From: Fibrobacterota bacterium
GTDB taxonomy: Bacteria; Fibrobacterota; Fibrobacteria; UBA11236
Length of the DNA: 64,000 bases
NCBI GenBank assembly: GCA_028287465.1
Contig: JAQBPO010000018.1
Location: forward strand, 1-64,000
Direction of reading: 5' to 3'
Below are positions 1-9,372 of this stretch, piece by piece. Numbering within the stretch: position 1 is the first letter of the stretch; each line of letters begins with the position of its first letter. The notes beneath the pieces were generated by a model. The model was not told the DNA's origin and searched no databases. It was given only the letters and a program-made list of their open reading frames with translations. Both the position numbers and the translations under genes were made by a program.

Positions 1-1574
1 ACGACGATGAGGTAGATGACGGTCTCGTTGCCCACGAACTGATCGGTGGGGGCGCCGTTGGCCGTGAGGGAGAAATAGGCCTGGGCCTGCTTGGGGGCGG
101 GACGCACCAGCACCCGCTTCTCGGCGACATCCTTGGCGTCCTTGGGGTTGACCCAGGTCACGATGAGGCTGTCGTATGCGGCGGCTTCGGTCTTGTTGTT
201 CGCCTTGGTCGCGGCCGCGATCTGGAACGCGGAGGCGCCGCTGAAAACGATATTGTCCCCCAGGATTTGCGGCGACCCGATGGTAAGGGTTTCCTGGTCT
301 CCCCGGACCTCGGTTGTCGCGATCGGGGAAATGGAGGCGAGGCCGGCCTGGGTGGTGGTGACCTTCACGGTGTAATCGGTGTTGAGTTCGGTGAGGTAGC
401 CGCCGGTGAGGGGATTGCCGTTCTGGTCCAGGACGTCCAGGGTGGAGGCCACGAAATTCTTGGCATAGGCCGCGGTCAGGACATCGCTTTTCTGCCACCC
501 CGCCTTGTATCCGATGGCCTTGATGACGGTGGCCGCCGTGATCAGGATAGGCTTGGTGGGGTCATAGACCGCGCTGGTGCTGTCCGGGACCGAACCGTTC
601 AGGGTATAGTGGATGGTGGCCCCGGGAGTGGGGGTGGAAAGGGAGACGGATACCTGGGAGTTGAAGCTGGAGGCGCCCGGGGTGGCGATGGGCGTGGCCA
701 CCTTGGGGGGATCCGTGGTCAACTGCAGGCTGGTGGTTATCCGGCAATTGGACGCGTCCGTATGGCGCTCCGCGAAGAAGAAGTCGAGCTTGTAATTCTC
801 GTTGTTCACCAGGCCGAGGCCCGCGGCCGCGGCATCCAGGTTGACGGACGCGGAACCGGCGGGATGCAGGCCGCCCAGATCGATGACCAATTGCCCGTTG
901 ATGAACACCCAGACATCGTCGTCGCCGGTGAAGCTGAAGACCTGGTTGGTTCCCTTGAGGTAGGCGAAATTGGCGTGGAACTCCATGGTGAAGCCGAAAT
1001 TGTGCTTGCTCATGTCCCCGCCCCAAGGGCTCGTGAGGTTCAGGTGTCCGTAGGGCACGGCTTCCGCCCCGGTGAAGACGGGAACGGGCTTGGGACTGGC
1101 GTTATTGTCCAGGGGGAAGAAGCTGGTATTGCTGTACTGGTAGAGGCCGCCGCCGATCGAGTTGAACGTCAGGGAGGTCGTGAAGGGCCGGTTGGTACTG
1201 TGGATATCGTTGAACCAATCCGGGAAATGCGCGCCGCCGTCGGCGAAGCAGACGATGTTCGGATCGGTTACGCGATCCCGGAGGAAGCTCGGTCCGCGAT
1301 TGTCATCCGGGAAGAGTGGATCCTTTTGTCCGTTGGTATCGATCACCGTTTTGATATAACCGGGTACGCCGTTCACGCCCGCCTTGGTCACGCCGCAATT
1401 GACGTGCGCATTGTTGTTGAAATCAGGGTGCACGGGAGTGAACCCGCGATCATTCACTTCCAGGAAATCCCGCAACTTCACGTCGAGGTTCAAGGTTGTC
1501 GGCGGAGCCTGCCCCCATCCGACGGCGGCGGAAAAAAGGCATGCGATCGACAAGGAACGGAATCTGGATTTCAC
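1..1574 (-). CDS. Fibro-slime domain surface protein, 3' part missing (runs off the window)
   Basis: Secreted, probably surface-attached protein; 524 codons are visible and the C-terminus lies beyond position 1. The GTG start at 1572-1574 follows AAAGGA with about 6 bases spacing and opens a signal peptide (KSRFRSLSIACLFSAAVGWG). Residues ~20-290 form a fibro-slime (PA14-like) domain, recognised by DDDVWVFINGQLVIDLGG followed by LHP, which in this family resembles calcium/carbohydrate-binding PA14 folds. A chitobiase/hexosaminidase C-terminal-like module follows (PGATIHYTLNGSVPDS, ~residues 300-370). The rest is a module also found twice in the next gene (DSLIVTWVNPKDAKDV). Fibro-slime proteins are known from Fibrobacter and are thought to act in adhesion; the exact role here is inference. 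Confidence 0.85.
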   Translation of the reverse strand, partial: MKSRFRSLSIACLFSAAVGWGQAPPTTLNLDVKLRDFLEVNDRGFTPVHPDFNNNAHVNCGVTKAGVNGVPGYIKTVIDTNGQKDPLFPDDNRGPSFLRDRVTDPNIVCFADGGAHFPDWFNDIHSTNRPFTTSLTFNSIGGGLYQYSNTSFFPLDNNASPKPVPVFTGAEAVPYGHLNLTSPWGGDMSKHNFGFTMEFHANFAYLKGTNQVFSFTGDDDVWVFINGQLVIDLGGLHPAGSASVNLDAAAAGLGLVNNENYKLDFFFAERHTDASNCRITTSLQLTTDPPKVATPIATPGASSFNSQVSVSLSTPTPGATIHYTLNGSVPDSTSAVYDPTKPILITAATVIKAIGYKAGWQKSDVLTAAYAKNFVASTLDVLDQNGNPLTGGYLTELNTDYTVKVTTTQAGLASISPIATTEVRGDQETLTIGSPQILGDNIVFSGASAFQIAAATKANNKTEAAAYDSLIVTWVNPKDAKDVAEKRVLVRPAPKQAQAYFSLTANGAPTDQFVGNETVIYLIV

Positions 1575-1786
1575 GGCGGATCCTTTGCGTAGCCTCAACG
1601 GGCCAAAGTCATTGAGACGGTGCGAATGGGTGTAATCGGGTCTTAGCGAAAAAAATATACGTACGCGATACAGCCGGCGTACCCTGGTAAAAGTGCCCTG
1701 GATGGGGAAACCGCTTTTTTTGAGCGAGCGGGCGGGGTGAAGGGGCACAAGCCGCGATTTTGGGAACGGATGCGGTGCATGGGGGC

Positions 1787-1803
1787 GGGGTCATAATGAC
1801 CCC
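1787..1803. promoter_or_regulatory. Perfect 17-bp palindrome upstream of the fibro-slime gene
   Basis: GGGGTCAT-a-ATGACCCC, an 8+1+8 perfect inverted repeat about 215 bp upstream of the GTG start and 40 bp beyond the terminator of the neighbouring gene. It could be an operator. A possible -10 (TATATT on the minus strand, 1654-1659) lies between it and the gene, but I see no good -35. Confidence 0.4.
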
Positions 1804-1842
1804 TTGGCTACACTACAACCAGGTCGGGCGGCGCCGGCCCCG

Positions 1843-1877
1843 AATAAAAAACGCGGCGCCCGGGAAGGCGCCGCGTT
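1843..1877 (-). terminator. Rho-independent terminator of the vWA surface protein gene
   Basis: On the minus strand an 11-bp perfect stem (AACGCGGCGCC / GGCGCCGCGTT, plus-strand arms 1850-1860 and 1867-1877) with a 6-base loop is followed by TTTTTTATT. It begins 24 bases after the stop codon of the gene ending at 1901. Confidence 0.9.
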
Positions 1878-1900
1878 AGGCTCGCCGAGGGGAATCCGCC

Positions 1901-4900
1901 CTAATTCCTGAGCACGCCCGTGCGGGTGTACATGACTTCCGACTTCTTGTTCTTCTCCAGGAAGGTGAAAGCCACCTTCCACACGTATACGCCCTGTCCG
2001 ACCTTGTTGCCGGTCGCATCCTTCATGTCCCAAACCAGGAAGCTGACCTGGCCCTTGTCGGTGGCGCGCCAGGGATTCTTGTCCTCCCCGTTGAACCCGT
2101 AAGCCTGATCCATGGTCCGGACGAAATGGCCCAGGTTGTCGAAGATGCGGATTTGGGCCTTGTAGGCGCCCGAAGCGATGATCTGCACCGTGCTGATGCC
2201 GGGGGGCATGGGTTGCGGGTTGGAGACTTCGGGACGGCGTTCGCCGGTCTGGGGATTGTTGAAGTCCTTGGCGATGTCCCGAAGGGATCCGACCGGGTCC
2301 TTGGCATTGAAACCATAAGGAGGAATCCAGACCACTTCCCAGGTCCCATCGTTCCCGGTAGGCTGGCTCCAAACGCCGCCCTGGTCATTGCGCTTGTCAT
2401 TGGTGCTGATCAGGAAGCCGGCGCTGCCCGCATCCAGCCCCGCCACCGGAGGATAGCCGCGGAACTCCCGTATGGTGAGCTTGGGGTTCTCGCCCGTGAG
2501 GGGCACGCCCAGGCGGCCGGGGCGGTTGTCGACGAGATCCGTATACCGGCCGTCCGTCTCCAGGAAGATGCAATCGCCGACCAAGGGAGCCTGGGCGCTC
2601 GGGGAATTGTCGATGATGATCAGCCAGGTCAGGCCATCGGCCGAAACGGAAGGCGGGCTGTAGAGGCGCAGGGGGGACGATTCCTTGTAGTCCGAACAAC
2701 CCTTGGAAAACCGCAGCATGTCCTCGAAGGTCGTCGACGTCTTGATCTTCTCCGAGACGGTGATCAGCAAGGTATCCGGGTTGAAGCGTTTCTCCGTATT
2801 GGTCACGTTGTAGCTTTGCAGGTTGGACGGGCGCTTCAAGGCGGTCACGGGCACCGGCCCGATCGAATCGGCGAGCATGGCCTTTTGACCGCCGAAAAGG
2901 TTGTCGTCCTGGAACCGCCCGAAGGGGCCGGGTTTGCCGGCGGGGATGTCCGTCAGGTTGGCGCCGAATTGCGACTTGGAGAAGTCGGCCACGACGATGG
3001 CGGAGTCAGAGCCCGCGAGGAAGGACAGCATGGATGCCTCGGCCTTGCGCTTGAAATCGGATCCTTCCAGGTTCCAGTACACCTCGTCGAGGCCGGTGGG
3101 CAAACGGGCCAGCTTATGGTCGAATACGAAGTAGGCATGGTCCGCGCGCCCATCCTCATCGAGGTCTTTCATGTAGGCGCGGGCGATGAGGTCGTAGCTG
3201 GACAGGAGGGAGATGTCCGCGGCCACGTTCGCGCCGTAGATGGATGCCGTGCCGCTCACCAGGACCTGATTGACCCGGTTGGCCAGGGTGATGCGGGCCT
3301 GGAGCTTCTTGTCGGATTTGACCGGGTCGGAGCTCAGGAAGACGTAGTCCACCTTCACGATGAACTTTCCCGTGAAGACGCCCGTCTCGATGGCCCGGTA
3401 GACTTCCTTTTCCCCCTGGGCCGTCATCAGGGTGACCTCGATGGTGTCCACCTTGTCCAAGGTGGGGCTCTTGCCCTCGACGACGATCAGGAAATCGTTG
3501 CCGGCGCCGTCCGCGGCGGAGGTGATCACGGAATTGTCCTTGGCCGAGGCGTAGTACATCCTGGCCACGGTCTCATCGCTCCACCTCACTTCGGCCGTCC
3601 TGGGCTGCAGGTAGACGGGATCATTGTAGGTCACGCTGAGCACGTCGGAATCGCGGCACAGGAGGAGCGCGTCCGACTTGTCCACGGTCGAACCGGTCAC
3701 CTCACCTTTGTCCAGGGGAGGCACGGAAACGTAGGCCGTTCCGTTCCATACCAGGGTGACCTTGGCCACCTTGTCGCCCGACGCGGCGCAGCTGACGGAG
3801 GCGATGATTGAGGACTCTCCGGATTTCGTGAAGAGCTGATCCCGGATGATGATCTCGACCTTGTCGGTCTTGCGGTCCACGCCCTTTCCCGAGGTGTCGC
3901 GGATGACGATTTCCCCAGGCTGATCGGGATAGGCGATTTTCAGGTCGTCGAAGGCGTTCGGGCTGGACGGCAGGCCCGCATTGTTATGGGCGACGACGAC
4001 GGCATGCAGTTCGCCGCGGTAATAGGTCTCGATGGTATCGTTCGAATTCCCGCTTTTCGCCGGCGTCTTGTCGGCCAGTACCAAGGAGCCCTCCCAGGTA
4101 CCGCGGGATCCGGTATGGGACTTGAGCGCAAGTGAGACGGACTCGGCGTCCGCCCCAACGGAGTCCGTGGCGATGTAGTTGATGATTTTCAGGCTCGCGG
4201 ACTTGGTCTGGATCAAAAGATCGATGCCGGGATTCCAGTCATCCGAGTAGCGCAGGAAGACCTTGCCCTTGGCCGGGCTCCACATGTCCCCGGGCGCGAT
4301 AACGTTCCCGTTCTCGTCGATGAATTCCAGGCTCGCGGATTCCTGCACCTGCTGGGCGAAGCCCGCGTCCCCGCGGTAATCGTTCTTATACACCGGGTCG
4401 GTGAATACGGCGGTCAATTGATCGCCCGCGGCGGCCACCTGGATGATGTTGTCCGCGGCATTCTTGGCCCCGGTCCCGACCGGTGCCTTCGCGGAGAAGA
4501 CCCCGGGCGTCAGTTCGGTCAGGTTGAGAACCAGTTTGTCCCCGCTGCCGTCGCTCGAGGTCACGGTCACGGTATAGGGGAGGGCAGGGTCGCGCGGGCG
4601 CGTCTTCACGACGATGTAGATGCTGTCCTGTCCCACCGGGTATTCCGTGATCTTGGGACCGTTTTCGGAACCCGAGAAATAGACATCCGCGGCGACGAAG
4701 GCGGGCTTGATGATGAGGGTGTCGGCGGCCACGTCGTTGGGATTGAAGGGATTGACCCAGCGGACAATGAGGGTATCCGTGCCGATGGCCTCTATCGTGT
4801 CATTGCCCGCGGACTTCGCGGAAGGATGGACCAGGGGAACCTGCCGCCAGAGTTCGAAGGCGTTGCCAAGAGAACCCAGGTTGCCCAGGTTCACCGTTTC

Positions 4901-7900
4901 CGCATCCCCTGCCGATTTGGTGGTTGCGAGCGCCTCGGCGGAATTCAGGTTGTCCTGGGTGGTGATAAGCTTGATACGGACCGCGGTGGCCGAACCCGTG
5001 ATGACGCCGCCGGGCACGGAGTTCCCGTTCTCATCCAGGATCTCCAGGCGCGAGACCGTGAATTCCTTGGTATAGGTCTCGCTCATCACCTTGCTGTCCT
5101 TGAATCCGGGCTTGACCGCTACGGCCATGATGGTCGTGGTCACGCTCACGCGGATGGGATCGGTATAGACCGGGCTCACCCCGGGCCTGGGCTTGGTGCC
5201 ATCGATCGTATAGTAGATGACGGCGCCGGGGGTCGCCGAGGTCAAGGTCACCAGTTCGCTGGTGATGAACTTCCTGCCGGCCGGAGCGGCTTCCGGCTTG
5301 GCGACCTCGTCGATGAGGAGTTCGGTGAGGGTGCCGTAGACCGGATCCACGTAGCGGATGCGGATCTGGTCGGTGGTGAGGCAGGAGAGGATCCTGTCGG
5401 AAAGGTTGGGGACCCCTTCGACCTTGGTCAGGGTTCCGCTGGTATAGGTTCCGGAGGTGGGCGTGCCCTCGATGGCCGGGAACGCGGACACGCTGTCCCC
5501 GGATTTGGTGCAGGCGACGGAAACCAGGGCGGTGTCCTTGAGGGTGGGGGTATAGGTCTGGTCGTTGACGGTGATGATCAATCCTTCATTCGAGGATACC
5601 GTGGTATCCATCTTCCATTGGATGGATGCGGTGGAATCGGGATAGGCGATGACAAGGAAGTCCGTGGCCGTCGTCGCCTGCTGCACTCCGAGGTTGTCAT
5701 GGGCGAAGACGGAGACCGTGGCTTCCCCGCGGAACCGGGTTTCGGCCTTGCCGTTGGAATCCGCCGCCGGAAATACGTCTCCGAGGTCTATGGATCCGGT
5801 CCAGGTCTGCCGCGTGCCCTTGATCCCGGATTGCATGTTCACCGTGATGCGTTCATGATCGGTTCCGATGGCGGCGCCGAACTTGCGGTTCGCCAAGGTG
5901 AGGGAGACCTGCTTCGAAGGGACGCGGCCATAGGCGGAATCGTCGCTGTAGGTCAGGTACAGCTTTCCCTTGGCCGGTGACCAGATGGCTCCGGGGGCCA
6001 GGGGGACCCCTGCCGCGTCGGTGAATTCCAGTATGGCCGCTTCCTGCACGTTTTCATCGAAGCCGGCCGTGGCCACCGCCGAATCCCCATCGATCTGGTC
6101 CTTGTAGACGACGCGCAATTGGTCGCCGCCCGTCGATACCTGGAGGTTGCCGTCGCCGATGGCCTTGCTTTGGAATTGCTTGATGGGAATCGCCCCGAGC
6201 AGGATGCCGGAACCCAGAGGGGATTCGGTAAGGGTCACGGTCTCGCGGTCGAGGCCGAACTTCTCCGCGGTCACGATGGCGGTATAGGTGCGGCGCGGAT
6301 CGGCCGGCTGGTCGGTGACCACGATATAGGCCGTGGTCGCATCTATCAAGTATTGGTTCGTGATCGGTCCCCCGTTGGTCTGGGAGAACCAGACCGTGGC
6401 CCCTTTGGCCAAGGCCCGGACCGGCATGGTATCCGCGGCCACGTCCTGGGCATCCCGCGGATGCACCCAGGAGACAATCAGGGAATCGTAAAGGCTCGAT
6501 TCCGTAACGCCGTTCCCGGCGGTCTTGCCCGCGGACAAAGAGGCCAGAAAGGAGAAGGGATTCCCGAACACCAGGCTGTCGGCGTTGGAAACCAGCTTCG
6601 TCTTGAGTTTCGGGTTTTCGGCATCCGCTTTGACGCGTGTCTTGGCATCGGTCACCGCGGAGTCCAGCGGAGTGGGGGCCGTGCGGATGCGGACCTGGTA
6701 GACGGTATTCGTGTCCGAGAAGTACGGCGGATTGCCGCCGGCCGCGTTGAAGATGGCCAGGTTCGAGCGATCATAGCAGGTCACCCCGAATTGCGTGGTG
6801 CCGATCTTCTGGGTGGTCCCGGCCGCGGGAAGGGTGGTGCTCACCGTAAAGGAGATGTTCTTGGTTTCCAGGGTCCCCTTGGTCTTCTCCTTGAAGGTGG
6901 TTGCGACCGTGATGACGTTGGACGCGGAAGCCTTCAGGCCGATGATGTCGTTCAGCTTCATGAGCCAGCTGCCGTCGGGTTGCGGGATGAAATCGGCCGG
7001 GGCGCTCACGGCGGATTGGGCCGGAGTCAGGCTGGTATTGGTGACGGTGGCGCTCTGGGGCGAATATTCCAGTAGGACGATATTCAGGATTTGCGCGATG
7101 ACGGATTTCAGGCTGTCGGGATCCCCCGGCGGGATGAGGAAGAACTTCCCGTTGGTGCGGACCGACATGTTGTAGAGCGCGAGAGTGTCGGCGCGGGGCC
7201 TTCCCAGGAAGATCCCATAGATGGGGGGGGCGGTGGCCAACCGCGGGGTGTAGGTGGTATCGCTGGGTTTGCCGTCCGACAGGAAGATGATGGCTTTGTT
7301 GGGATTCGAGGTGATGGCGGAGTTGGACAGCCAGTTCTTGGCCGTGTCCAGGGGCGGTCCGTAATTGGTACCCCCGTTCGCGACGGAATTGATTCCGTCT
7401 CGGATGAAGTTGATGTTCGTCTGGGAGTTGAGGACCCGGGGCAACCGGATATTGCCGACCGCGGTTTCGAAGGACATGATTCCCGCGGAAGATTGGGGCG
7501 CACGCGAAGCCTGGTTGGTGATGGCCTGGTAGAAGGCCCGGCCCCGCGTATTGTAGGGGTCGCCGGAAAGGTTGGTGCATCCCGTATTCGATACCAGCCT
7601 CGGGACCGTCAAAGTGACGTTCTGGGCCGTACCCGCGGAATTCCATTGCAGGTAGGTCGCGTTGGAGGCATGGCGCGTTTTGTCGGCGCAGTTGCCGTCG
7701 TTCTCGTAGAAGACGGTATCGTTCGTCGAGGTGTTCACGTAGGCCAGGGTCGACTTCATGCTTCCCGAATTGTCGTAGACGTAGGCCAGGTCCACGTCCC
7801 CGCCGGTCTGGATGGAGCTCTTGCAGAGCGAGAGTCCGTCATTGTCGATGCGCGTTACGTTGGACGGGATGTTCACCGTGCCGTTGTTCAAGGCGGTGAG

Positions 7901-8128
7901 ATCCAGGCACCGCTTGAAGGTCGCGGGGTTGCCGGATATCGTGGTGTCGCGTCCGACCAGATCGCATCGCTTGGCCTGCGCACCGGCTTCCATCGCCGCA
8001 GCCAGGAAAACCAGGGTAACCGCTAAGTTACCGAAGCGGCCCGGTTTCCCGGGAAGGCCGCGTTTTTCCGCGGCGGCTCGGGAGGTCGAGAGGAGGCGGG
8101 ATTGGCGGGAGGGTGCATTGGTATGCAT
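1901..8128 (-). CDS. Giant vWA-domain modular surface protein, 2075 aa
   Basis: Probable cell-surface or secreted protein. I place the start at ATG 8128 (MHTNAPSRQS) because GGAG lies 7-8 bases upstream and a signal sequence ending AMEAGAQA follows; an upstream in-frame ATG at 8263 would precede the promoter found at 8211-8239. Residues ~110-330 are a von Willebrand A domain with a MIDAS motif (DNSGSM, and FLSDGKPSD further on). Two ~430-residue tandem copies of an extracellular module follow (~500-930 and ~1070-1500), each with xLIVxWVxP near its start and WSPAKGK(L/V)(Y/F)L inside. A chitobiase C-terminal-like module (PGAVIYYTIDGTKP) lies between them. The last ~95 residues look like a FlgD-type Ig fold (IRIFDNLGHFVRTM ... 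GVYVWKVAFTF), which in FCB bacteria often acts as a C-terminal sorting or anchoring domain. The function is inferred as adhesion or substrate binding. Confidence 0.85.
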   Translation of the reverse strand: MHTNAPSRQSRLLSTSRAAAEKRGLPGKPGRFGNLAVTLVFLAAAMEAGAQAKRCDLVGRDTTISGNPATFKRCLDLTALNNGTVNIPSNVTRIDNDGLSLCKSSIQTGGDVDLAYVYDNSGSMKSTLAYVNTSTNDTVFYENDGNCADKTRHASNATYLQWNSAGTAQNVTLTVPRLVSNTGCTNLSGDPYNTRGRAFYQAITNQASRAPQSSAGIMSFETAVGNIRLPRVLNSQTNINFIRDGINSVANGGTNYGPPLDTAKNWLSNSAITSNPNKAIIFLSDGKPSDTTYTPRLATAPPIYGIFLGRPRADTLALYNMSVRTNGKFFLIPPGDPDSLKSVIAQILNIVLLEYSPQSATVTNTSLTPAQSAVSAPADFIPQPDGSWLMKLNDIIGLKASASNVITVATTFKEKTKGTLETKNISFTVSTTLPAAGTTQKIGTTQFGVTCYDRSNLAIFNAAGGNPPYFSDTNTVYQVRIRTAPTPLDSAVTDAKTRVKADAENPKLKTKLVSNADSLVFGNPFSFLASLSAGKTAGNGVTESSLYDSLIVSWVHPRDAQDVAADTMPVRALAKGATVWFSQTNGGPITNQYLIDATTAYIVVTDQPADPRRTYTAIVTAEKFGLDRETVTLTESPLGSGILLGAIPIKQFQSKAIGDGNLQVSTGGDQLRVVYKDQIDGDSAVATAGFDENVQEAAILEFTDAAGVPLAPGAIWSPAKGKLYLTYSDDSAYGRVPSKQVSLTLANRKFGAAIGTDHERITVNMQSGIKGTRQTWTGSIDLGDVFPAADSNGKAETRFRGEATVSVFAHDNLGVQQATTATDFLVIAYPDSTASIQWKMDTTVSSNEGLIITVNDQTYTPTLKDTALVSVACTKSGDSVSAFPAIEGTPTSGTYTSGTLTKVEGVPNLSDRILSCLTTDQIRIRYVDPVYGTLTELLIDEVAKPEAAPAGRKFITSELVTLTSATPGAVIYYTIDGTKPRPGVSPVYTDPIRVSVTTTIMAVAVKPGFKDSKVMSETYTKEFTVSRLEILDENGNSVPGGVITGSATAVRIKLITTQDNLNSAEALATTKSAGDAETVNLGNLGSLGNAFELWRQVPLVHPSAKSAGNDTIEAIGTDTLIVRWVNPFNPNDVAADTLIIKPAFVAADVYFSGSENGPKITEYPVGQDSIYIVVKTRPRDPALPYTVTVTSSDGSGDKLVLNLTELTPGVFSAKAPVGTGAKNAADNIIQVAAAGDQLTAVFTDPVYKNDYRGDAGFAQQVQESASLEFIDENGNVIAPGDMWSPAKGKVFLRYSDDWNPGIDLLIQTKSASLKIINYIATDSVGADAESVSLALKSHTGSRGTWEGSLVLADKTPAKSGNSNDTIETYYRGELHAVVVAHNNAGLPSSPNAFDDLKIAYPDQPGEIVIRDTSGKGVDRKTDKVEIIIRDQLFTKSGESSIIASVSCAASGDKVAKVTLVWNGTAYVSVPPLDKGEVTGSTVDKSDALLLCRDSDVLSVTYNDPVYLQPRTAEVRWSDETVARMYYASAKDNSVITSAADGAGNDFLIVVEGKSPTLDKVDTIEVTLMTAQGEKEVYRAIETGVFTGKFIVKVDYVFLSSDPVKSDKKLQARITLANRVNQVLVSGTASIYGANVAADISLLSSYDLIARAYMKDLDEDGRADHAYFVFDHKLARLPTGLDEVYWNLEGSDFKRKAEASMLSFLAGSDSAIVVADFSKSQFGANLTDIPAGKPGPFGRFQDDNLFGGQKAMLADSIGPVPVTALKRPSNLQSYNVTNTEKRFNPDTLLITVSEKIKTSTTFEDMLRFSKGCSDYKESSPLRLYSPPSVSADGLTWLIIIDNSPSAQAPLVGDCIFLETDGRYTDLVDNRPGRLGVPLTGENPKLTIREFRGYPPVAGLDAGSAGFLISTNDKRNDQGGVWSQPTGNDGTWEVVWIPPYGFNAKDPVGSLRDIAKDFNNPQTGERRPEVSNPQPMPPGISTVQIIASGAYKAQIRIFDNLGHFVRTMDQAYGFNGEDKNPWRATDKGQVSFLVWDMKDATGNKVGQGVYVWKVAFTFLEKNKKSEVMYTRTGVLRN

Positions 8129-8210
8129 TGCGGACTCCAAATGGTTCGATCCGGATTCGGCTGCGGAAAAAAGACACCCTAGAAGAACGGCCGGACACCG
8201 TCCCCCCCAA

Positions 8211-8239
8211 ATTATATCATTCCCAAACGAGCCGGGTAA
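8211..8239 (-). promoter_or_regulatory. Extended -10 promoter for the vWA surface protein gene
   Basis: On the minus strand TGATATAAT is an exact TGnTATAAT extended -10 (TATAAT = 8216-8211). At 17 bp spacing the -35 position holds TTACCC (8239-8234), only a partial match, as is usual for extended -10 promoters. The predicted transcript would begin near 8204, giving a leader of about 75 bases. Confidence 0.6.
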
Positions 8240-8991
8240 GAATGTTGATTTCCCCAATGCCATTATGGGCGGAAGGTTTTTCCAAGTAAAGAAGAATCAG
8301 GGCCTAAGCCGTTGCGGTATGGCCGGATTTTGGGAAGGGCGTCAAAAAGAAATGGGGTTGGACGATGGAAAAATGGAGCTTCGACGGCTGCAGGCAGGCA
8401 TAACCCCATGCGCTTAGGCGGTTTCCGGCGTCCGAGCCCTCCGGCCGGACGTTGCGGACGCGCCATGCCTGGGGCGGACCGGTTTCCTCGGAGTCAGGGA
8501 CCTTGCATAGGACCGCCGGAGCGCCGCCCCCTCCCGGAGTAAAAAAAGGGGTCGAGAAGGTTCCCGGGCGTCGCGGCGAAATCGGAACGGAACCGACCAT
8601 GTAAATTGGTTTTCCGGACCCGGTCCCTTCCCGGATCCGCATCCCCGCATTTCCGTTCCGGAAGGGAGTCCGCCCGGACCGCCGCTTCATCGCGGGGCAA
8701 TCCGCCGATAGGGCCCGCGCAAAGAAAGAATACCGCGGAGGAGGCTCCGCAACCCGGCCTCCCGCCGGGGGTAACGACGACCATACCAAACCTTTCCCGC
8801 CGGACAAGCCGGGGCCCGGAAATTGTCGTGTCGGGATCAACTTTCCTATCTTTTCAATTGAAGCCCTCCACGGCGACCGCGGCGTTGAACCCGGTCGCGG
8901 GGAGGCTGATCCCGGCCGGAGGAGATCCATGCGGAATGCCTGGTTTTCCGTTTCAGAAATAGGATAATGGCTTGAAAGGGGATATATAGGC
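8240..8991. other. Divergent intergenic region, no convincing gene
   Basis: This ~750 bp stretch separates the minus-strand surface protein gene from the plus-strand nuo operon. Open frames on both strands are present but look like GC-rich chance frames: no family, no Shine-Dalgarno sequence, and arginine/proline-rich translations. On the minus strand an imperfect hairpin (GGTCG/CGACC with inner GTTCC/GGAAC, plus-strand 8550-8597) runs into seven Ts (8541-8547), a possible terminator of a small minus-strand transcript. A GATAAT hexamer at 8963-8968 could be the -10 of the nuo promoter, but no good -35 is seen. Confidence 0.5.
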
Positions 8992-9372
8992 ATGCCGGAC
9001 TACATCATCATAGGCGTATTCGCCGTGGTGGGTATCCTCTTCGCGGGGGCCGCCATGGTCTTTTCCCGCATCGTCGCTCCCCGATTCCCCAATGCCGGCA
9101 AAAAGCTGGAACCCTATGAATCCGGGGAAGATACCATCGGGTCCGCGCGCATCCAGTTCAAAATCGGTTATTACCTGTTCGCCCTGGTCTTCCTGGTCTT
9201 CGACGTGGAAGCCGTTTTCCTCTTTCCCGTCCTCGGTGTCCTGCGGTCCGCGGGCGAGGGGGCCCTGCCGGTATCGGCCCTGTTCGTCTGGATCGAATTG
9301 CTGGTCTTCATCGCCATCCTGGGGTTCGCCCTCTTTTACGCGTGGCGGAAAAAGGTGTTGGAATGGGAATGA
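8992..9372 (+). CDS. nuoA: NADH-quinone oxidoreductase subunit A
   Basis: Small membrane subunit of respiratory complex I (126 aa, normal length) that shapes the quinone-site region at the junction of the membrane and peripheral arms. Three transmembrane segments are visible (residues ~4-28, ~60-82, ~95-118). The family motifs [20 protein letters not shown] and the FDVE motif in the second helix are intact. It is the first gene of the nuo operon. Only a weak TAGG precedes the ATG, with AAAGGGG further upstream. The end overlaps nuoBC. Confidence 0.96.
   Translation: MPDYIIIGVFAVVGILFAGAAMVFSRIVAPRFPNAGKKLEPYESGEDTIGSARIQFKIGYYLFALVFLVFDVEAVFLFPVLGVLRSAGEGALPVSALFVWIELLVFIAILGFALFYAWRKKVLEWE

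Noticed and set aside
267-1592. 441-residue plus-strand frame
   Set aside because: Antisense of the fibro-slime gene; the minus-strand reading has the DDDVWVFING motif and a signal peptide.
2126-5980. Two long plus-strand frames (2126-3811 and 4418-5980)
   Set aside because: Antisense shadows of the vWA surface protein; compositions are those of complement frames and lack domains.
8304-8993. Possible minus-strand gene upstream of nuoA
   Set aside because: Translation is Pro/Arg-rich without any recognisable pattern, overlaps other equally poor frames and would run over the nuo promoter region.
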